A DNA stretch of 64,000 nucleotides from Blastococcus sp. TF02A-26 (GCF_003319125.1 NZ_QOHG01000002.1:62001-126000), one strand, 5' to 3'. Numbered from the stretch's first letter, positions 38,371 through 47,204 are shown. The notes: a model not told the origin generated them from the letters alone. Program-made: numbers and translations.

Positions 38371-39132
38371 ATGGACCCCATGGGCACCGATGGCGACCCG
38401 GTCCTCGTCCTCGGCGGACGCAGCGAGATCGGTCTGGCGGTCGCGCAGCGGCTGGTGGCCGCGGGCGCGCGGCACGTCGTCCTCGCCGCCCGGCGCGCCG
38501 GCGATCTCGACGACGAGGAGCGCGCCCTCCGTGCGGCCGGGGCGCTCACCGTCGACCGCGTCGAGTTCGACGCCGACGACCTGGCCTCCCACGCCGACGT
38601 CCTCGCCGAGGTCGAGCGCCGGCACGGCCTGCCCGGCACGACCCTGGTCGCCTTCGGCGTCCTCGGCGACCAGGCGACCGCCGAGCGCGACCCGGCGGCG
38701 GCGGTGGCCCTGGTGCATACCGACTACGTCGCGCAGGTGCACGTGCTCACCCTCCTGGCGCAGCGGTACCGGGAGGCCGGCCGGGGCCGGATCGTCGTCT
38801 TCTCCTCCGTGGCGGGGGCGCGGGTCCGCCGGGCCAACTACGTCTACGGATCGGCGAAGGCGGGGCTGGACGGCTTCGCCTCCGGGCTGGCCGACGCGCT
38901 CGCCGGCTCGGGGGTGCGGCTGCTGCTGGTCCGCCCCGGGTTCGTGATCGGGCGGATGACCGCCGGGATGTCACCGGCACCGCTGTCGACCACCCCCGAC
39001 GCCGTGGCCGACGCGGTCGCCGGGGCCCTGGCCGCCGACCGCCAGGTGGTCTGGGTGCCGCGGGCGCTCGGACCGGTCGCCGCCCTGATGCGGGTGGTCC
39101 CCCGCGCGCTGTGGCGCCGGCTCCCGCGCTGA
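38371..39132 (+). CDS. SDR oxidoreductase, DprE2-like
   Basis: A 253-residue short-chain dehydrogenase. The Rossmann start VLVLGGRSEIGLAVA lacks the usual GxxxGxG and has the GGRSEIG form typical of decaprenylphosphoryl-beta-D-ribose 2-epimerase reductase subunits (DprE2). The catalytic Ser (FSSVAG) and YGSAK are present. DprE2 with DprE1 makes the arabinose donor of arabinogalactan. DprE1 is absent here, so the role is inferred from the motif and length. The ATG at 38371 is chosen; ATG 38380 or GTG 38341 are possible. It stands between two genes of the Rv3258c-Rv3259 block, so it is an insertion relative to mycobacteria. Confidence 0.8.
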   Translation: MDPMGTDGDPVLVLGGRSEIGLAVAQRLVAAGARHVVLAARRAGDLDDEERALRAAGALTVDRVEFDADDLASHADVLAEVERRHGLPGTTLVAFGVLGDQATAERDPAAAVALVHTDYVAQVHVLTLLAQRYREAGRGRIVVFSSVAGARVRRANYVYGSAKAGLDGFASGLADALAGSGVRLLLVRPGFVIGRMTAGMSPAPLSTTPDAVADAVAGALAADRQVVWVPRALGPVAALMRVVPRALWRRLPR

Positions 39133-39136
39133 GACG

Positions 39137-39142
39137 TACTCT
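39137..39142 (+). promoter_or_regulatory. -10 box of zincin-like gene (leaderless)
   Basis: TACTCT ends 9 nt before the ATG at 39152 and starts just after the SDR stop. Confidence 0.38.
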
Positions 39143-39151
39143 CCTGTCGCC

Positions 39152-39619
39152 ATGACCCGACCTCCCCGCCGACCGGCCCGGTCCCGCCGGGACCGCCACG
39201 GCCGCGGGCTGCGTGGCCGGCTGGTGCCCGCCGAGGTCCCGCTGTCGCGCAGCCGCGCCGAGCAGTTCGACGACCTCGTGCTCGACGCGGTCGAGGAGCT
39301 CGAACGGCGCTGGGAGCGGGAGCTGGCCGGCGTGGAGTTCGCCGTCGAGGACGTCCCGTGGGTGGAGCACACCAGTCCGGACGAGGTCGTCCTCGACGCC
39401 GACGTGCTCGACGACAGCAGCGTCCCGCTGGCGCGCGTGCTGCCCGCCCACCGCGAGGGCGGCCGGGAGGTGCCCGCGCGGATCATCGTCTACCGGCGGC
39501 CGCTGGAGATCCGGGCGCACGACCGCGACGACCTGGCCGACCTGGTGCGCGACGTCGTCGTCGACCAGGTGGCCGTGCTGCTGGGTCGCGACCCGGAGGA
39601 GATCGACCCCACCGGCTGA
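39152..39619 (+). CDS. Zincin-like metallopeptidase-family protein without HExxH
   Basis: A 155-residue protein matching the metallopeptidase family PF06262 (Rv3259-like). It has an N-terminal Arg/Pro-rich tail, then a core from about 40 (FDDLVLDAVEELERRW) to the end. The family's zinc helix normally reads VxHExxHH; here the corresponding stretch is DVVVDQVAVLLGRDPEEID, so the His and Glu ligands are gone. It cannot be a zinc peptidase in the ordinary way and is probably a structural or regulatory relative. It precedes the whiB2 region as in mycobacteria. A TACTCT box 9 nt upstream suggests leaderless expression. Confidence 0.8.
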   Translation: MTRPPRRPARSRRDRHGRGLRGRLVPAEVPLSRSRAEQFDDLVLDAVEELERRWERELAGVEFAVEDVPWVEHTSPDEVVLDADVLDDSSVPLARVLPAHREGGREVPARIIVYRRPLEIRAHDRDDLADLVRDVVVDQVAVLLGRDPEEIDPTG

Positions 39620-39663
39620 TCCGGACGCCGGTCGGCGCCGCCGCCCCTGCGATGCTGGGCGCG

Positions 39664-40617
39664 ATGGACGCCGTCGCCGTGCTCTGGGCCGTGCTCGGCG
39701 TCCTGGGGCTGGCCGCCGCCGCGGCGCTGGCCTCCCCCGCCCTCCGGCGCCGGACCCGGACCGGCCCGGCCGCACCGGCCGGACCGCGCCCGGCCTTCCT
39801 GCAGGACGACCTGCCGTCGTTCCACGCCGCGCCTCCCGGGACCCCCGGCGCGACGCCGGCCGCGGCGCGGGAGCGACCGGCCGTCGACCCGACCGGCGCG
39901 ACCGGCCCGTCCGCGGGTCGGGTGGTGGCGGCCATGGGGGCCGCCGCCCTGGTCCTGCTCGGCACGCTGGCGGTGATCGCCGCCGTGACCCGGGACCCCG
40001 CCGGCGACCCGGCCGAGGACGGGGCGGCGACCCCGTCGACGTCCGCCCGGCCGGTGCCCGCCCTGCCCCCCGTGCCGCCCGCCCCGGCCGCCGGCGAGCC
40101 GGGCGCCGGGCAGCTCGCCGCCCTGTCGGTCCCGCTCGACCCCGGCGGCTGGGCCGGGCGGCTGACCTTCGCGCCCGTCGTCCTCGAGCGGCGGGCGGTC
40201 GGCACCACGGTGACCACTGCGGCGGTCAGCGTGACCCGGCGCACCGACGGGACGGCGCTGGCCCACGTCCGGCTGCCCACCTGGAACTGCCTGGCGGGCG
40301 AGGCGCCCGCCGATCCGGCGGCGGCCGGCTGCGCGCCCGGGCCGGTGGAGTACGCCGACCTGCCCTCCCCCGCGCTGACCACCACGGACGACGACGAGGT
40401 GCTGCGCCTCACCGGGCGGTTCCCCACCTACACGCGGCCCAACGGCGACCCCCCGGTCTACACCGGCCGGGTCTACGAGCTCACCGTGTCGCTGAGCGCC
40501 GCGGAGCCGGCGGGGCCGGGCCGCTGGGCGGCGGCGGACGGCACCCTCTTCCTGGGCACCGACCGGGCCGAGACGGTCCCCGACCCCGGGCTCAGCGCGG
40601 TACTGCGGGCCGGTTGA
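39664..40617 (+). CDS. Membrane-anchored protein of unknown function
   Basis: A 317-residue protein. It has a first hydrophobic segment (about 3-22), a Pro/Ala-rich stretch, a second transmembrane segment (about 85-104, RVVAAMGAAALVLLGTLAVIAAV), a Pro-rich linker, and a C-terminal beta-rich domain (about 160-317). Two Cys near NCLAGEA and AAGCAPG may pair outside the cell. No family was recognised. The ATG at 39664 is used; ATG 39652 is equally possible and neither has a good ribosome site. Its 3' end overlaps the convergent next gene by 26 bp. Confidence 0.65.
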   Translation: MDAVAVLWAVLGVLGLAAAAALASPALRRRTRTGPAAPAGPRPAFLQDDLPSFHAAPPGTPGATPAAARERPAVDPTGATGPSAGRVVAAMGAAALVLLGTLAVIAAVTRDPAGDPAEDGAATPSTSARPVPALPPVPPAPAAGEPGAGQLAALSVPLDPGGWAGRLTFAPVVLERRAVGTTVTTAAVSVTRRTDGTALAHVRLPTWNCLAGEAPADPAAAGCAPGPVEYADLPSPALTTTDDDEVLRLTGRFPTYTRPNGDPPVYTGRVYELTVSLSAAEPAGPGRWAAADGTLFLGTDRAETVPDPGLSAVLRAG

Positions 40618-41431
40618 ACCAGCGGTCGGCCAGGCGCAGCGAAGTGGCCGGCGCGCCCATCTCCTGCCCGAGGGCGGCGGGCTCCCCGCAGCCCACCCAG
40701 GGCTGCCGGTCGACGCCGTCGACGAGGGTCAGCAGGGCCGCGCGCACGGACGCCCCCTCCGCCGCCACGGCCACCTCCACCTGACCCACCGACGCGTGCA
40801 GCCGCGCCGTCGCGCGGAGCAGGAGGCGGGACCGCGTGTCCGGCTGCGCCACCAGCAGGGCGGGGAGCAGGCGCTCGACCTCGCGGGGGTCGCGGCTGCG
40901 GACGACGGGAGCGCCGAGGTCGTCCAGCCGGTCGACCAGCCGGGCGGTGCGCGCCGTGCCGAAGGCGGCCTCGGGGCGCAGGGAGCCCAGCGCCCGCGAG
41001 GTCGGGTCGCCCAGGGGCAGACCGGACAGCGACAGCTGCCACGGGGCGCGACGGCCGGCGACGAGTCCGAGCACGCCGGCGGCCAGCTGCGCGGCGACCT
41101 CGTCGTCCCGGGCGAGCAGCCGGGCGGGCGGGCGTCCCGGTGGCAGCGGACCGAGCCCGTCGCCCAGCAGCGTCAGGTGCAGCGCGGGTCCGCGCCGGCG
41201 GGCGGTCAGCAGGGCGAGGCCGTCCGGCCCCTGCCCGGGCTCGCGCTCGACCACCACGGCGACCGGGCGACCACTGCCACATCGGGCGGCCGTGACGTTC
41301 AGGACCGCGGTGAGCCACGGGGCGCGGGCCGGGATCGGCGCACGCAGCGCGGCCATCAGCGGCGCGGCGGCCCGGAGCTCGCGGACGACGTCCCCGTGGC
41401 CGCTCACCACCCGCGTCTGCACGACCGCCAT
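40592..41431 (-). CDS. Conserved hypothetical protein
   Basis: A 279-residue soluble protein I do not recognise. It is Leu/Ala/Arg-rich, with VVQTRVVSGHGDVVRELRAAAPLM at the start. Alternating strands and helices (RPVAVVVEREPG, ALHLTLLGDGLG, WQLSLSGLPLGD) suggest an acyltransferase-like or other alpha/beta fold, without a clear active site. The 3' end overlaps by 26 bp the opposite-strand gene. It lies downstream of whiB2 on the same strand, separated by the stop-anchored element and a 13 bp inverted repeat directly before its ATG, so it probably has its own control. The ATG has no obvious ribosome site. Confidence 0.6.
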   Translation of the reverse strand: MAVVQTRVVSGHGDVVRELRAAAPLMAALRAPIPARAPWLTAVLNVTAARCGSGRPVAVVVEREPGQGPDGLALLTARRRGPALHLTLLGDGLGPLPPGRPPARLLARDDEVAAQLAAGVLGLVAGRRAPWQLSLSGLPLGDPTSRALGSLRPEAAFGTARTARLVDRLDDLGAPVVRSRDPREVERLLPALLVAQPDTRSRLLLRATARLHASVGQVEVAVAAEGASVRAALLTLVDGVDRQPWVGCGEPAALGQEMGAPATSLRLADRWFNRPAVPR

Positions 41432-41438
41432 ACGACCA

Positions 41439-41468
41439 CAGCCGCCGACAGCGGACTGTCAGCGGCTG
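41439..41468. promoter_or_regulatory. Inverted repeat before the hypothetical gene at 41431
   Basis: CAGCCGCCGACAG (41439-41451) and CTGTCAGCGGCTG (41456-41468) pair at 12 of 13 positions with a CGGA loop. It lies 8 nt upstream of the ATG at 41431. It could be an operator or a second stem-loop of the whiB2 transcript. Confidence 0.45.
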
Positions 41469-41483
41469 CGATGTCGACCTGCG

Positions 41484-41546
41484 GTCGGCCCCTGGCAGGG
41501 GCCCGCCGCGAGCTCGCGAGCGGTGGGGGGCCGAGGGGGTCCTCCG
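41484..41546 (-). repeat. Stop-anchored stem-loop element, copy after whiB2
   Basis: Begins after the whiB2 TGA with CGGAGGACCCCCTCGG, contains CGCGAGCTCGCG (perfect palindrome) and GGCCCC/GGGGCC hairpin arms, and ends with GGCCGACC. Nearly identical to the glpD copy 9 kb away. Confidence 0.65.
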
Positions 41547-41882
41547 TCAGACGGCGCGGCGGCGCAGCCGACGGCGCTCCCGCTCGGAGAGCCCGCCCCA
41601 GATGCCGAATCGCTCGTCGTTGGCCAGCGCGTACTCGAGGCACTCGGCCTTGACCTCGCAGCCGGTGCAGATCTTCTTCGCCTCGCGGGTCGAGCCGCCC
41701 TTCTCGGGGAAGAACGCCTCGGGGTCGGTCTCGGCGCACAGGGCGCGCTCCTGCCACGAGGGCGCGTCGTCCTCACCCAGCCCCAGCAGGCTGCCGAAGG
41801 CCGGAGTCGAGGCGACGGTCCCCCGGTCGGCCGACCGCTCCGACGCGCTCACGTGATCGCTCAACCACGACACCTCTGCCAT
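41547..41882 (-). CDS. whiB2: WhiB-family regulator WhiB2
   Basis: A 111-residue WhiB protein with the iron-sulfur cysteines C49, C72, C75 and C81, the PEAFFPEKGGSTREAKKIC block characteristic of WhiB2/WhmD, the GIWGG turn (93-97) and a basic C-terminal DNA-binding tail. WhiB2 controls septation and growth with the principal sigma factor. The ATG at 41882 has GAGGGG upstream; an earlier start at 41957 would place translation beyond the promoter. A strong promoter (TTGACG-18-TGTAAT) lies upstream. It is divergent from fbiA, exactly as Rv3260c is. The first 40 residues are variable. Confidence 0.95.
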   Translation of the reverse strand: MAEVSWLSDHVSASERSADRGTVASTPAFGSLLGLGEDDAPSWQERALCAETDPEAFFPEKGGSTREAKKICTGCEVKAECLEYALANDERFGIWGGLSERERRRLRRRAV

Positions 41883-41964
41883 GACGATGCGTCCCCTCTC
41901 GTCCTCGTCGCCGGGGCGATCCCCGGGACGTTCCCAGGGCTCAGCTCTCGGTGACACCGCGGGA

Positions 41965-41994
41965 ATTACACGCGTGTCGTTGGGTGACCGTCAA
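41965..41994 (-). promoter_or_regulatory. whiB2 promoter
   Basis: On the minus strand, TTGACG (41989-41994) and TGTAAT (41965-41970) are separated by 18 bp, the best sigma-70-type match in the window. It would give a leader of about 75 nt before the ATG at 41882. Confidence 0.7.
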
Positions 41995-42111
41995 CTTCGC
42001 ATGGTGTAACCAAATGACCACAGGAGCCCCACGAGTCACAGATCATTCGTCAGATCTCGTTCCGCGCCGCGACACGCCGGGCGAACAGTCGACAACTGCC
42101 CATGGGGCACC

Positions 42112-43083
42112 ATGAACTTCGTGGAGATCGTCGTACTCGCCGGCGGCATCGGCGGCGCCCGGTTCCTCACCGGGCTCAAGGACGCCCTCGGGGACGTCAC
42201 CCCCGCGTCACGGATCACCGCCGTGGTCAACACCGGCGACGACGTCACCCTGCACGGGATGCGCATCTGCCCGGACCTCGACACGGTCATGTACACCCTC
42301 GGCGGGGGCATCGACCCCGAGCGCGGGTGGGGTCTGGCCGGGGAGAGCTGGCGGGTCAAGGAGGAGCTGGCCGCCTACGGCGCCGAGCCCACCTGGTTCG
42401 GTCTCGGCGACCGCGACCTCGCCACCCACCTGATCCGCACCCGCATGCTCGACGCCGGCTACCCGCTGTCGCAGGTCACCGCGGCACTGGCCGACCGGTG
42501 GCAGCCGGGTGTCGAGCTGCTCCCCATGAGCGACCAGAGGGTGGAGACCCACGTCGTCGTCACCGATCCCGACTCCGGGCGCCCGGCGGCGATCCACTTC
42601 CAGGAGTGGTGGGTGCGCCACCGTGCGGAGCTGCCCGCCAGCGGGTTCGTCCAGGTCGGGGTGGACGATGCCCGTCCCGCGCCCGGCGTGGCCGAGGCGT
42701 TCGCCCGCGCCGACGCCGTCCTCCTGGCGCCGTCCAACCCGGTCGTGTCCATCGGCACGGTGCTCGGCGTCCCGGGGCTGCGCGACGCGCTGCTGGCCAC
42801 GAAGGGCAGGGTCGTCGGCGTCTCCCCCATCGTCGGCGGCGGACCGGTGCGCGGGATGGCCGACCGGTGCCTGCCCGTCGTCGGCGTCGAGGTCAGCGCC
42901 GAGGGCGTCGGGCGGCACTACGGCGCGCGCTCCGACGGCGGGCTGCTCGACGCCTGGCTGGTCGCCCCCGGCGACACCGCCGACGTGCCCGGCGTGGACG
43001 TCCGCCAGGTCCCGCTGCTCATGTCCGACCCCGACGCGACGGCGGCCCTGGCCCGCGCCGCGCTCGACGCCGCCGGTGTCTGA
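42112..43083 (+). CDS. fbiA: 2-phospho-L-lactate transferase FbiA/CofD
   Basis: A 323-residue CofD/FbiA protein. It transfers the phospholactyl or phosphoenolpyruvyl moiety from its GDP-linked donor to the deazaflavin Fo, making (dehydro-)F420-0. The start [16 protein letters not shown], the block [19 protein letters not shown] and the later [22 protein letters not shown] are family hallmarks. It is divergent from whiB2 and followed by fbiB, the usual actinobacterial arrangement. The ATG at 42112 is adopted. No strong promoter is seen in the shared 229 bp gap. A structured element lies between it and fbiB. Confidence 0.95.
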   Translation: MNFVEIVVLAGGIGGARFLTGLKDALGDVTPASRITAVVNTGDDVTLHGMRICPDLDTVMYTLGGGIDPERGWGLAGESWRVKEELAAYGAEPTWFGLGDRDLATHLIRTRMLDAGYPLSQVTAALADRWQPGVELLPMSDQRVETHVVVTDPDSGRPAAIHFQEWWVRHRAELPASGFVQVGVDDARPAPGVAEAFARADAVLLAPSNPVVSIGTVLGVPGLRDALLATKGRVVGVSPIVGGGPVRGMADRCLPVVGVEVSAEGVGRHYGARSDGGLLDAWLVAPGDTADVPGVDVRQVPLLMSDPDATAALARAALDAAGV

Positions 43084-43157
43084 CGAAGGACCGCGCTCTC
43101 GGCCTCGCCCAGAGGCTCGTGCCGAGCTCGCGAGGCATGAGGGGGGCGAGGTCCTTT
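43084..43157 (+). repeat. Stop-anchored stem-loop element, copy after fbiA
   Basis: Begins directly after the fbiA TGA with CGAAGGACC and closes with GGTCCTTTC. AAGGACC (43086-43092) pairs with GGTCCTT (43150-43156), and CTCGGC (43098-43103) with GCCGAG (43121-43126). It lies inside the fbiA-fbiB gap and may attenuate fbiB. Confidence 0.6.
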
Positions 43158-43198
43158 CTCTCGCACGCTCGGCGCGGGACCCTGACGAGGGGCCACCG

Positions 43199-44236
43199 GT
43201 GGGACTGTCGGTGCATCCGGTGCCCGGACTGCCGGAGTTCTCCCCCGGCGACGACCTGGCCGCCGCCATCGCCGCCGCGGCGCCCTGGCTGGCCGACGGG
43301 GACGTCCTCGTCGTCACCTCCAAGGTCGTCGCCAAGGTCGAGGGCCGGCTGGTGCCCGTCGCACCGGGCGAGGACCGCGAGGCCGCCCGGCAGCGGGCCA
43401 TCGACGGCGAGACGGTGCGCGTGGTCGCCCGCCGGGGACCGCTGCGGATCGTGGAGACGCGGCACGGCTGGGTGGTCGCCGCCGCCGGCATCGACGCCTC
43501 CAACGTCGCCGGGGACGCCCTGGTGCTGCTCCCCGAGGACGCCGACGCCTCGGCGCGCCGGTTGCGCGCACGCCTGGCCGAGCTGCTCGGCGTCGACGTG
43601 GCGGTGGTCGTCAGCGACACCTTCGGCCGCACCTGGCGGGAGGGGCTGACCGACGTCGCCGTGGGCGCGGCCGGGATCGCCGCCCTCACCGACTTCCGCG
43701 GCACGGTCGACGCGCACGGCAACCGGCTGGAGACCACGCAGGTCGCCGTCGTCGACGAGCTCGCCGCCGCCGCGGACCTGGTCAAGGGCAAGCTCGCCGG
43801 GCTGCCGGTGGCCGTCGTGCGCGGCTGGGCGGCTCCCGCACCGGCCGAGGACACCGGCACCCGGCCCCTGGTCCGGCTGGGGCCCGGTGACCTGTTCCGG
43901 TTCGGCACCCGCGACCTCGTGCCCAGCCGCCGGCCGGCCGCCGAGGTCGTCCCGCGGCCCGGTGACCTCGATGCGGTCGCCGAGGCCTTCCGCGTCGCGG
44001 CCGCGGCACTCCCCGACTTCCCGGTGGTGCTGCGCTACGGCGGTGGCGACGGCGTGGTCGACGTCCACCTGCCGGAGCGGGCCACGGTGACCACCGCGCT
44101 CAACCTCGGCGCGGTGCTCGGGGCCGTCGTCGTCCAGCTGCACGCCGAGGGCTGGGCCACCCGCTGGGAGCCGGTCGGCACGCCGGGCGGCTCCTCACTC
44201 GTCGGGAGGTTGTGGCTGGGCTCGACCCCGGCCTGA
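43199..44236 (+). CDS. fbiB: F420-0:gamma-glutamyl ligase FbiB (CofE), shortened C-terminal domain
   Basis: A 345-residue protein. Residues about 1-240 are a CofE ligase that adds glutamates to F420-0 (motifs [30 protein letters not shown]). The remaining 100 residues match only the late part of the FMN-binding nitroreductase-like domain of mycobacterial FbiB, which is about 200 residues. The reductase step that converts dehydro-F420-0 may therefore depend on this short form or on another enzyme. The GTG at 43199 has GAGGGG 7 nt upstream. A longer in-frame start within fbiA is not supported. It follows fbiA after a structured gap of about 115 bp. Confidence 0.9.
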   Translation: MGLSVHPVPGLPEFSPGDDLAAAIAAAAPWLADGDVLVVTSKVVAKVEGRLVPVAPGEDREAARQRAIDGETVRVVARRGPLRIVETRHGWVVAAAGIDASNVAGDALVLLPEDADASARRLRARLAELLGVDVAVVVSDTFGRTWREGLTDVAVGAAGIAALTDFRGTVDAHGNRLETTQVAVVDELAAAADLVKGKLAGLPVAVVRGWAAPAPAEDTGTRPLVRLGPGDLFRFGTRDLVPSRRPAAEVVPRPGDLDAVAEAFRVAAAALPDFPVVLRYGGGDGVVDVHLPERATVTTALNLGAVLGAVVVQLHAEGWATRWEPVGTPGGSSLVGRLWLGSTPA

Positions 44237-44251
44237 CCTGCACGGAGTCGG

Positions 44252-44257
44252 TAGCGT
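44252..44257 (+). promoter_or_regulatory. rmlA -10 box (leaderless)
   Basis: TAGCGT ends 8 nt before the ATG at 44266, between the fbiB stop and rmlA. Confidence 0.42.
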
Positions 44258-44265
44258 CCACCCCC

Positions 44266-45135
44266 ATGCGCGGGATCATCCTGGCCGGGGGCACGGGGAG
44301 CCGTCTCTTCCCCATCACGCAGGCCGTGAGCAAGCAGCTCATGCCGGTCTACGACAAGCCGATGGTCTACTACCCGCTCTCCACGCTGATGATGGCCGGC
44401 GTCCGCGAGGTGCTGGTCATCACCACCCCCGGCGACCAGGCCGCGTTCCGGGCGCTGCTCGGCGACGGCAGCCGGCTGGGCATGCGGATCGAGTACGCCG
44501 TCCAGGAGCGCCCCGAAGGGCTGGCCCAGGCCTTCCTCATCGGCGCGGAGTTCATCGGCGCCGAGTCCGTCGCGCTGGTCCTGGGCGACAACATCTTCTA
44601 CGGCGCGGGCCTGGGCACCGCCCTGGGCCGGCTGCCCGACCCCGACGGCGGGCACGTCTTCGCCTACCACGTGGCCAACCCCCAGGAGTACGGCGTCGTG
44701 GAGTTCGACGGCGCGGGCCGGGTGCTCTCCATCGAGGAGAAGCCGGTCCGGCCCAAGAGCTCCTACGCGGTGCCGGGGCTCTACTTCTACGAGTCGTCGG
44801 TGGTCGACGTCGCCCGCGACATCACGCCCAGCGCCCGCGGCGAGCTGGAGATCACCGCCGTCAACGAGCACTACCTGCGCCAGGGCCGGCTCACCGTCAC
44901 GGTGCTCGACCGCGGCACCGCCTGGCTGGACACCGGCACCTTCGCCTCGCTGCGCCAGGCGACGGAGTTCGTCTCGGTCGTCGAGGAACGGCAGGGCCTG
45001 AAGATCGGCTGCATCGAGGAGGTCGCCTGGCGCCAGGGCTGGCTGTCCGACGCCGAACTGCAGGCGATCGCCGAGCCGCTGGGCAAGAGCGGGTACGGGG
45101 TCTACCTGCTGGGGCTGCTCGCCGAGCCCCGCTGA
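44266..45135 (+). CDS. rmlA: Glucose-1-phosphate thymidylyltransferase RmlA
   Basis: A 289-residue nucleotidyltransferase that makes dTDP-glucose, the first step of dTDP-rhamnose and other dTDP-deoxysugars. The nucleotide loop [30 protein letters not shown] and the VLGDNIFYG metal-binding region are all intact, and the length is standard. RmlB, C and D are absent here. The ATG at 44266 follows a leaderless-type TAGCGT box; an in-frame start at 44212 inside fbiB was rejected. A palindromic terminator follows its stop. The product could feed the glycan genes downstream. Rhamnose is the most common destination. Confidence 0.95.
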   Translation: MRGIILAGGTGSRLFPITQAVSKQLMPVYDKPMVYYPLSTLMMAGVREVLVITTPGDQAAFRALLGDGSRLGMRIEYAVQERPEGLAQAFLIGAEFIGAESVALVLGDNIFYGAGLGTALGRLPDPDGGHVFAYHVANPQEYGVVEFDGAGRVLSIEEKPVRPKSSYAVPGLYFYESSVVDVARDITPSARGELEITAVNEHYLRQGRLTVTVLDRGTAWLDTGTFASLRQATEFVSVVEERQGLKIGCIEEVAWRQGWLSDAELQAIAEPLGKSGYGVYLLGLLAEPR

Positions 45136-45136
45136 C

Positions 45137-45154
45137 CCCACTCCGCGGAGTGGG
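45137..45154 (+). terminator. rmlA palindromic terminator
   Basis: CCCACTCCGCGGAGTGGG is a perfect 18 nt palindrome starting 2 nt after the rmlA stop. No U-tract follows. Confidence 0.55.
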
Positions 45155-45234
45155 TCCGGACACGCCCGGTCCCCAGGCGCCCCAGGGCCCACCATGCGTC
45201 ACGCGCACCCCGGGGTCGGACGTGACGGGACGGT

Positions 45235-45240
45235 TAGTCT
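45235..45240 (+). promoter_or_regulatory. glmS -10 box (leaderless)
   Basis: TAGTCT ends 8 nt before the ATG at 45249. No -35 of note. Confidence 0.4.
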
Positions 45241-45248
45241 CGGCCTCC

Positions 45249-47138
45249 ATGTGCGGCATCGTGGGTTACGTCGGTCCGCAGGAGGCCCTGGGCGTCGTCC
45301 TGGAGGGTCTGCGCCGGCTGGAGTACCGGGGCTACGACTCGGCAGGGGTGGCGGTCCGGGTCGGGAACGCCGCGGGGGGCGAGCTCTCCACGGCCCGGAA
45401 GGCGGGCAAGCTGGCCAACCTGGAGAAGGTGCTCGCCGAGGAGCCGCTGCCCTCGTCGACCGTCGGGATCGGGCACACCCGGTGGGCCACGCACGGCGGC
45501 CCCACCGACCGCAACGCCCACCCGCACCGGTCCACCGACGGCCGGGTGGCGGTGGTCCACAACGGGATCATCGAGAACTTCGCCGCCCTGCGGGAGGAGT
45601 TCGAGGCCGCCGGCACCGAGTTCGGGTCCGACACCGACACCGAGGTCGCCGCGCACCTGCTGGCCGCCGCCTACGACGGGCTCCCCGCCGGACCCGACCG
45701 GTTCGCCGAGGCCATGCGTGTGGTCTCGCGGCGGCTGGAGGGCGCCTTCACCCTCGTGGCCACGCACGCGGACGAGCCGGACGCGGTGGTCGCCGCCCGG
45801 CGCAACAGCCCTCTCGTCGTCGGGATCGGCGAGACCGCCGACGGCACGCCCGAGTACTTCCTCGGCTCCGACGTCGCCGCGTTCATCGCGCACACCCGCG
45901 AGGCCCGCGAGCTCGGCCAGGACCAGGTGGTCGAGATCCACCGCGAGCGCGGCCTGACCGTGACCGACTTCGCCGGCACGGCCGTGGAGCCCACCGCGTA
46001 CACCGTGGACTGGGACTCCGCCGCCGCCGAGAAGGGCGGCCACGACTGGTTCATGCTCAAGGAGATCGCCGAGCAGCCCCAGGCCGTCGCCGACACCCTG
46101 CTCGGCCGGATCGGCGACGGTGGCGAGCTCGTCCTCGACGAGGTGCGGCTGTCCGACCAGGAACTGCGCGACATCGACAAGGTCTTCGTCGTCTCCTGCG
46201 GCACCTCGTTCCACGCGGGGTTGATCGCCAAGTACGCGATCGAGCACTGGACCCGCATCCCGGTCGAGGTCGAGGTGGCCAGCGAGTTCCGCTACCGCGA
46301 CCCGGTCCTCGACCGGTCGACCCTGGTGATCGTGATCAGCCAGTCCGGCGAGACCATGGACACGCTGATGGCGCTGCGGCACGCCAAGGAGCAGAAGGCC
46401 CGCGTCCTCGCGATCTGCAACGTGAACGGGTCGACGATCCCGCGGGAGTCCGACGCCGTCCTCTACACCCACGCCGGCCCGGAGATCGCGGTCGCGTCGA
46501 CGAAGAGCTTCCTGGCGCAGATCATCGCCTGCTACCTGGTCGGGCTCTTCCTCGCCCAGGTCCGCGGCGTGAAGTACGCCGACGAGGTGGGCGACATCGT
46601 CGAGGACCTCCGCCGCCTGCCGCAGGCCGTCGAGGAGGTCCTCCTCCAGATGAAGCCGGTCCGCGAGCTGGGCCGGTCGCTGGCCTCGGCCGACACGATC
46701 CTGTTCCTCGGCCGGCACGTGGCCTACCCGGTCGCGCTCGAGGGTGCGCTCAAGCTCAAGGAGCTCGCCTACATCCACGCCGAGGGCTTCGCCGCCGGTG
46801 AGCTCAAGCACGGCCCCATCGCGCTCATCGACCAGGGCACGCCCGTGGTCGTCGTCGTCCCCTCACCCCGGGCCCGGGGGTCGGTGCACGGCAAGGTCGT
46901 CTCCAACATCCAGGAGGTCCGGGCCCGCGGGGCGCGCACCATCGTCATCGCCGAGGACGGCGACGACGACGTGCTGCCCTACGCCGACCACGTCATCCGC
47001 GTCCCCCGGACGCCGACGCTGCTCGCGCCCGTGGTGACCACGGTGCCGCTGCAGGTGCTGGCCTGCGAGATCGCCGACAGCCGCGGCTACGACGTCGACC
47101 AGCCCCGCAACCTCGCCAAGTCCGTCACCGTGGAGTGA
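45249..47138 (+). CDS. glmS: Glutamine:fructose-6-phosphate aminotransferase GlmS
   Basis: A 629-residue enzyme making glucosamine-6-P, entry point to peptidoglycan and amino-sugar glycans. The N-terminal glutaminase starts MCGIVGYVG with nucleophile Cys2 exposed after Met removal (about 1-245). Two SIS domains follow (about 300-610), with SCGTSFHAG and SQSGETMDTL binding the sugar phosphate and the C-terminal KSVTVE latch. No glmS ribozyme is visible in the short upstream gap. The ATG at 45249 is the only sensible start. It converges on the AlkA-like gene with a stem-loop element between. Confidence 0.97.
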   Translation: MCGIVGYVGPQEALGVVLEGLRRLEYRGYDSAGVAVRVGNAAGGELSTARKAGKLANLEKVLAEEPLPSSTVGIGHTRWATHGGPTDRNAHPHRSTDGRVAVVHNGIIENFAALREEFEAAGTEFGSDTDTEVAAHLLAAAYDGLPAGPDRFAEAMRVVSRRLEGAFTLVATHADEPDAVVAARRNSPLVVGIGETADGTPEYFLGSDVAAFIAHTREARELGQDQVVEIHRERGLTVTDFAGTAVEPTAYTVDWDSAAAEKGGHDWFMLKEIAEQPQAVADTLLGRIGDGGELVLDEVRLSDQELRDIDKVFVVSCGTSFHAGLIAKYAIEHWTRIPVEVEVASEFRYRDPVLDRSTLVIVISQSGETMDTLMALRHAKEQKARVLAICNVNGSTIPRESDAVLYTHAGPEIAVASTKSFLAQIIACYLVGLFLAQVRGVKYADEVGDIVEDLRRLPQAVEEVLLQMKPVRELGRSLASADTILFLGRHVAYPVALEGALKLKELAYIHAEGFAAGELKHGPIALIDQGTPVVVVVPSPRARGSVHGKVVSNIQEVRARGARTIVIAEDGDDDVLPYADHVIRVPRTPTLLAPVVTTVPLQVLACEIADSRGYDVDQPRNLAKSVTVE

Positions 47139-47144
47139 GGCACG

Positions 47145-47204
47145 GGTCGGCCTCCCTCCCGGTGCCCGCTGCGAGCGTGCGAGCGAGGGGGCAGGGAGGT
47201 CCTC
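47145..47204 (-). repeat. Stop-anchored stem-loop element between glmS and AlkA-like gene
   Basis: On the minus strand, right after the AlkA-like TGA, comes GAGGACCTCCCTGCC. The arms CCTCCCT and AGGGAGG pair perfectly, with GCTCGC repeats between. It fills the convergent gap and may end both transcripts. Confidence 0.6.
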
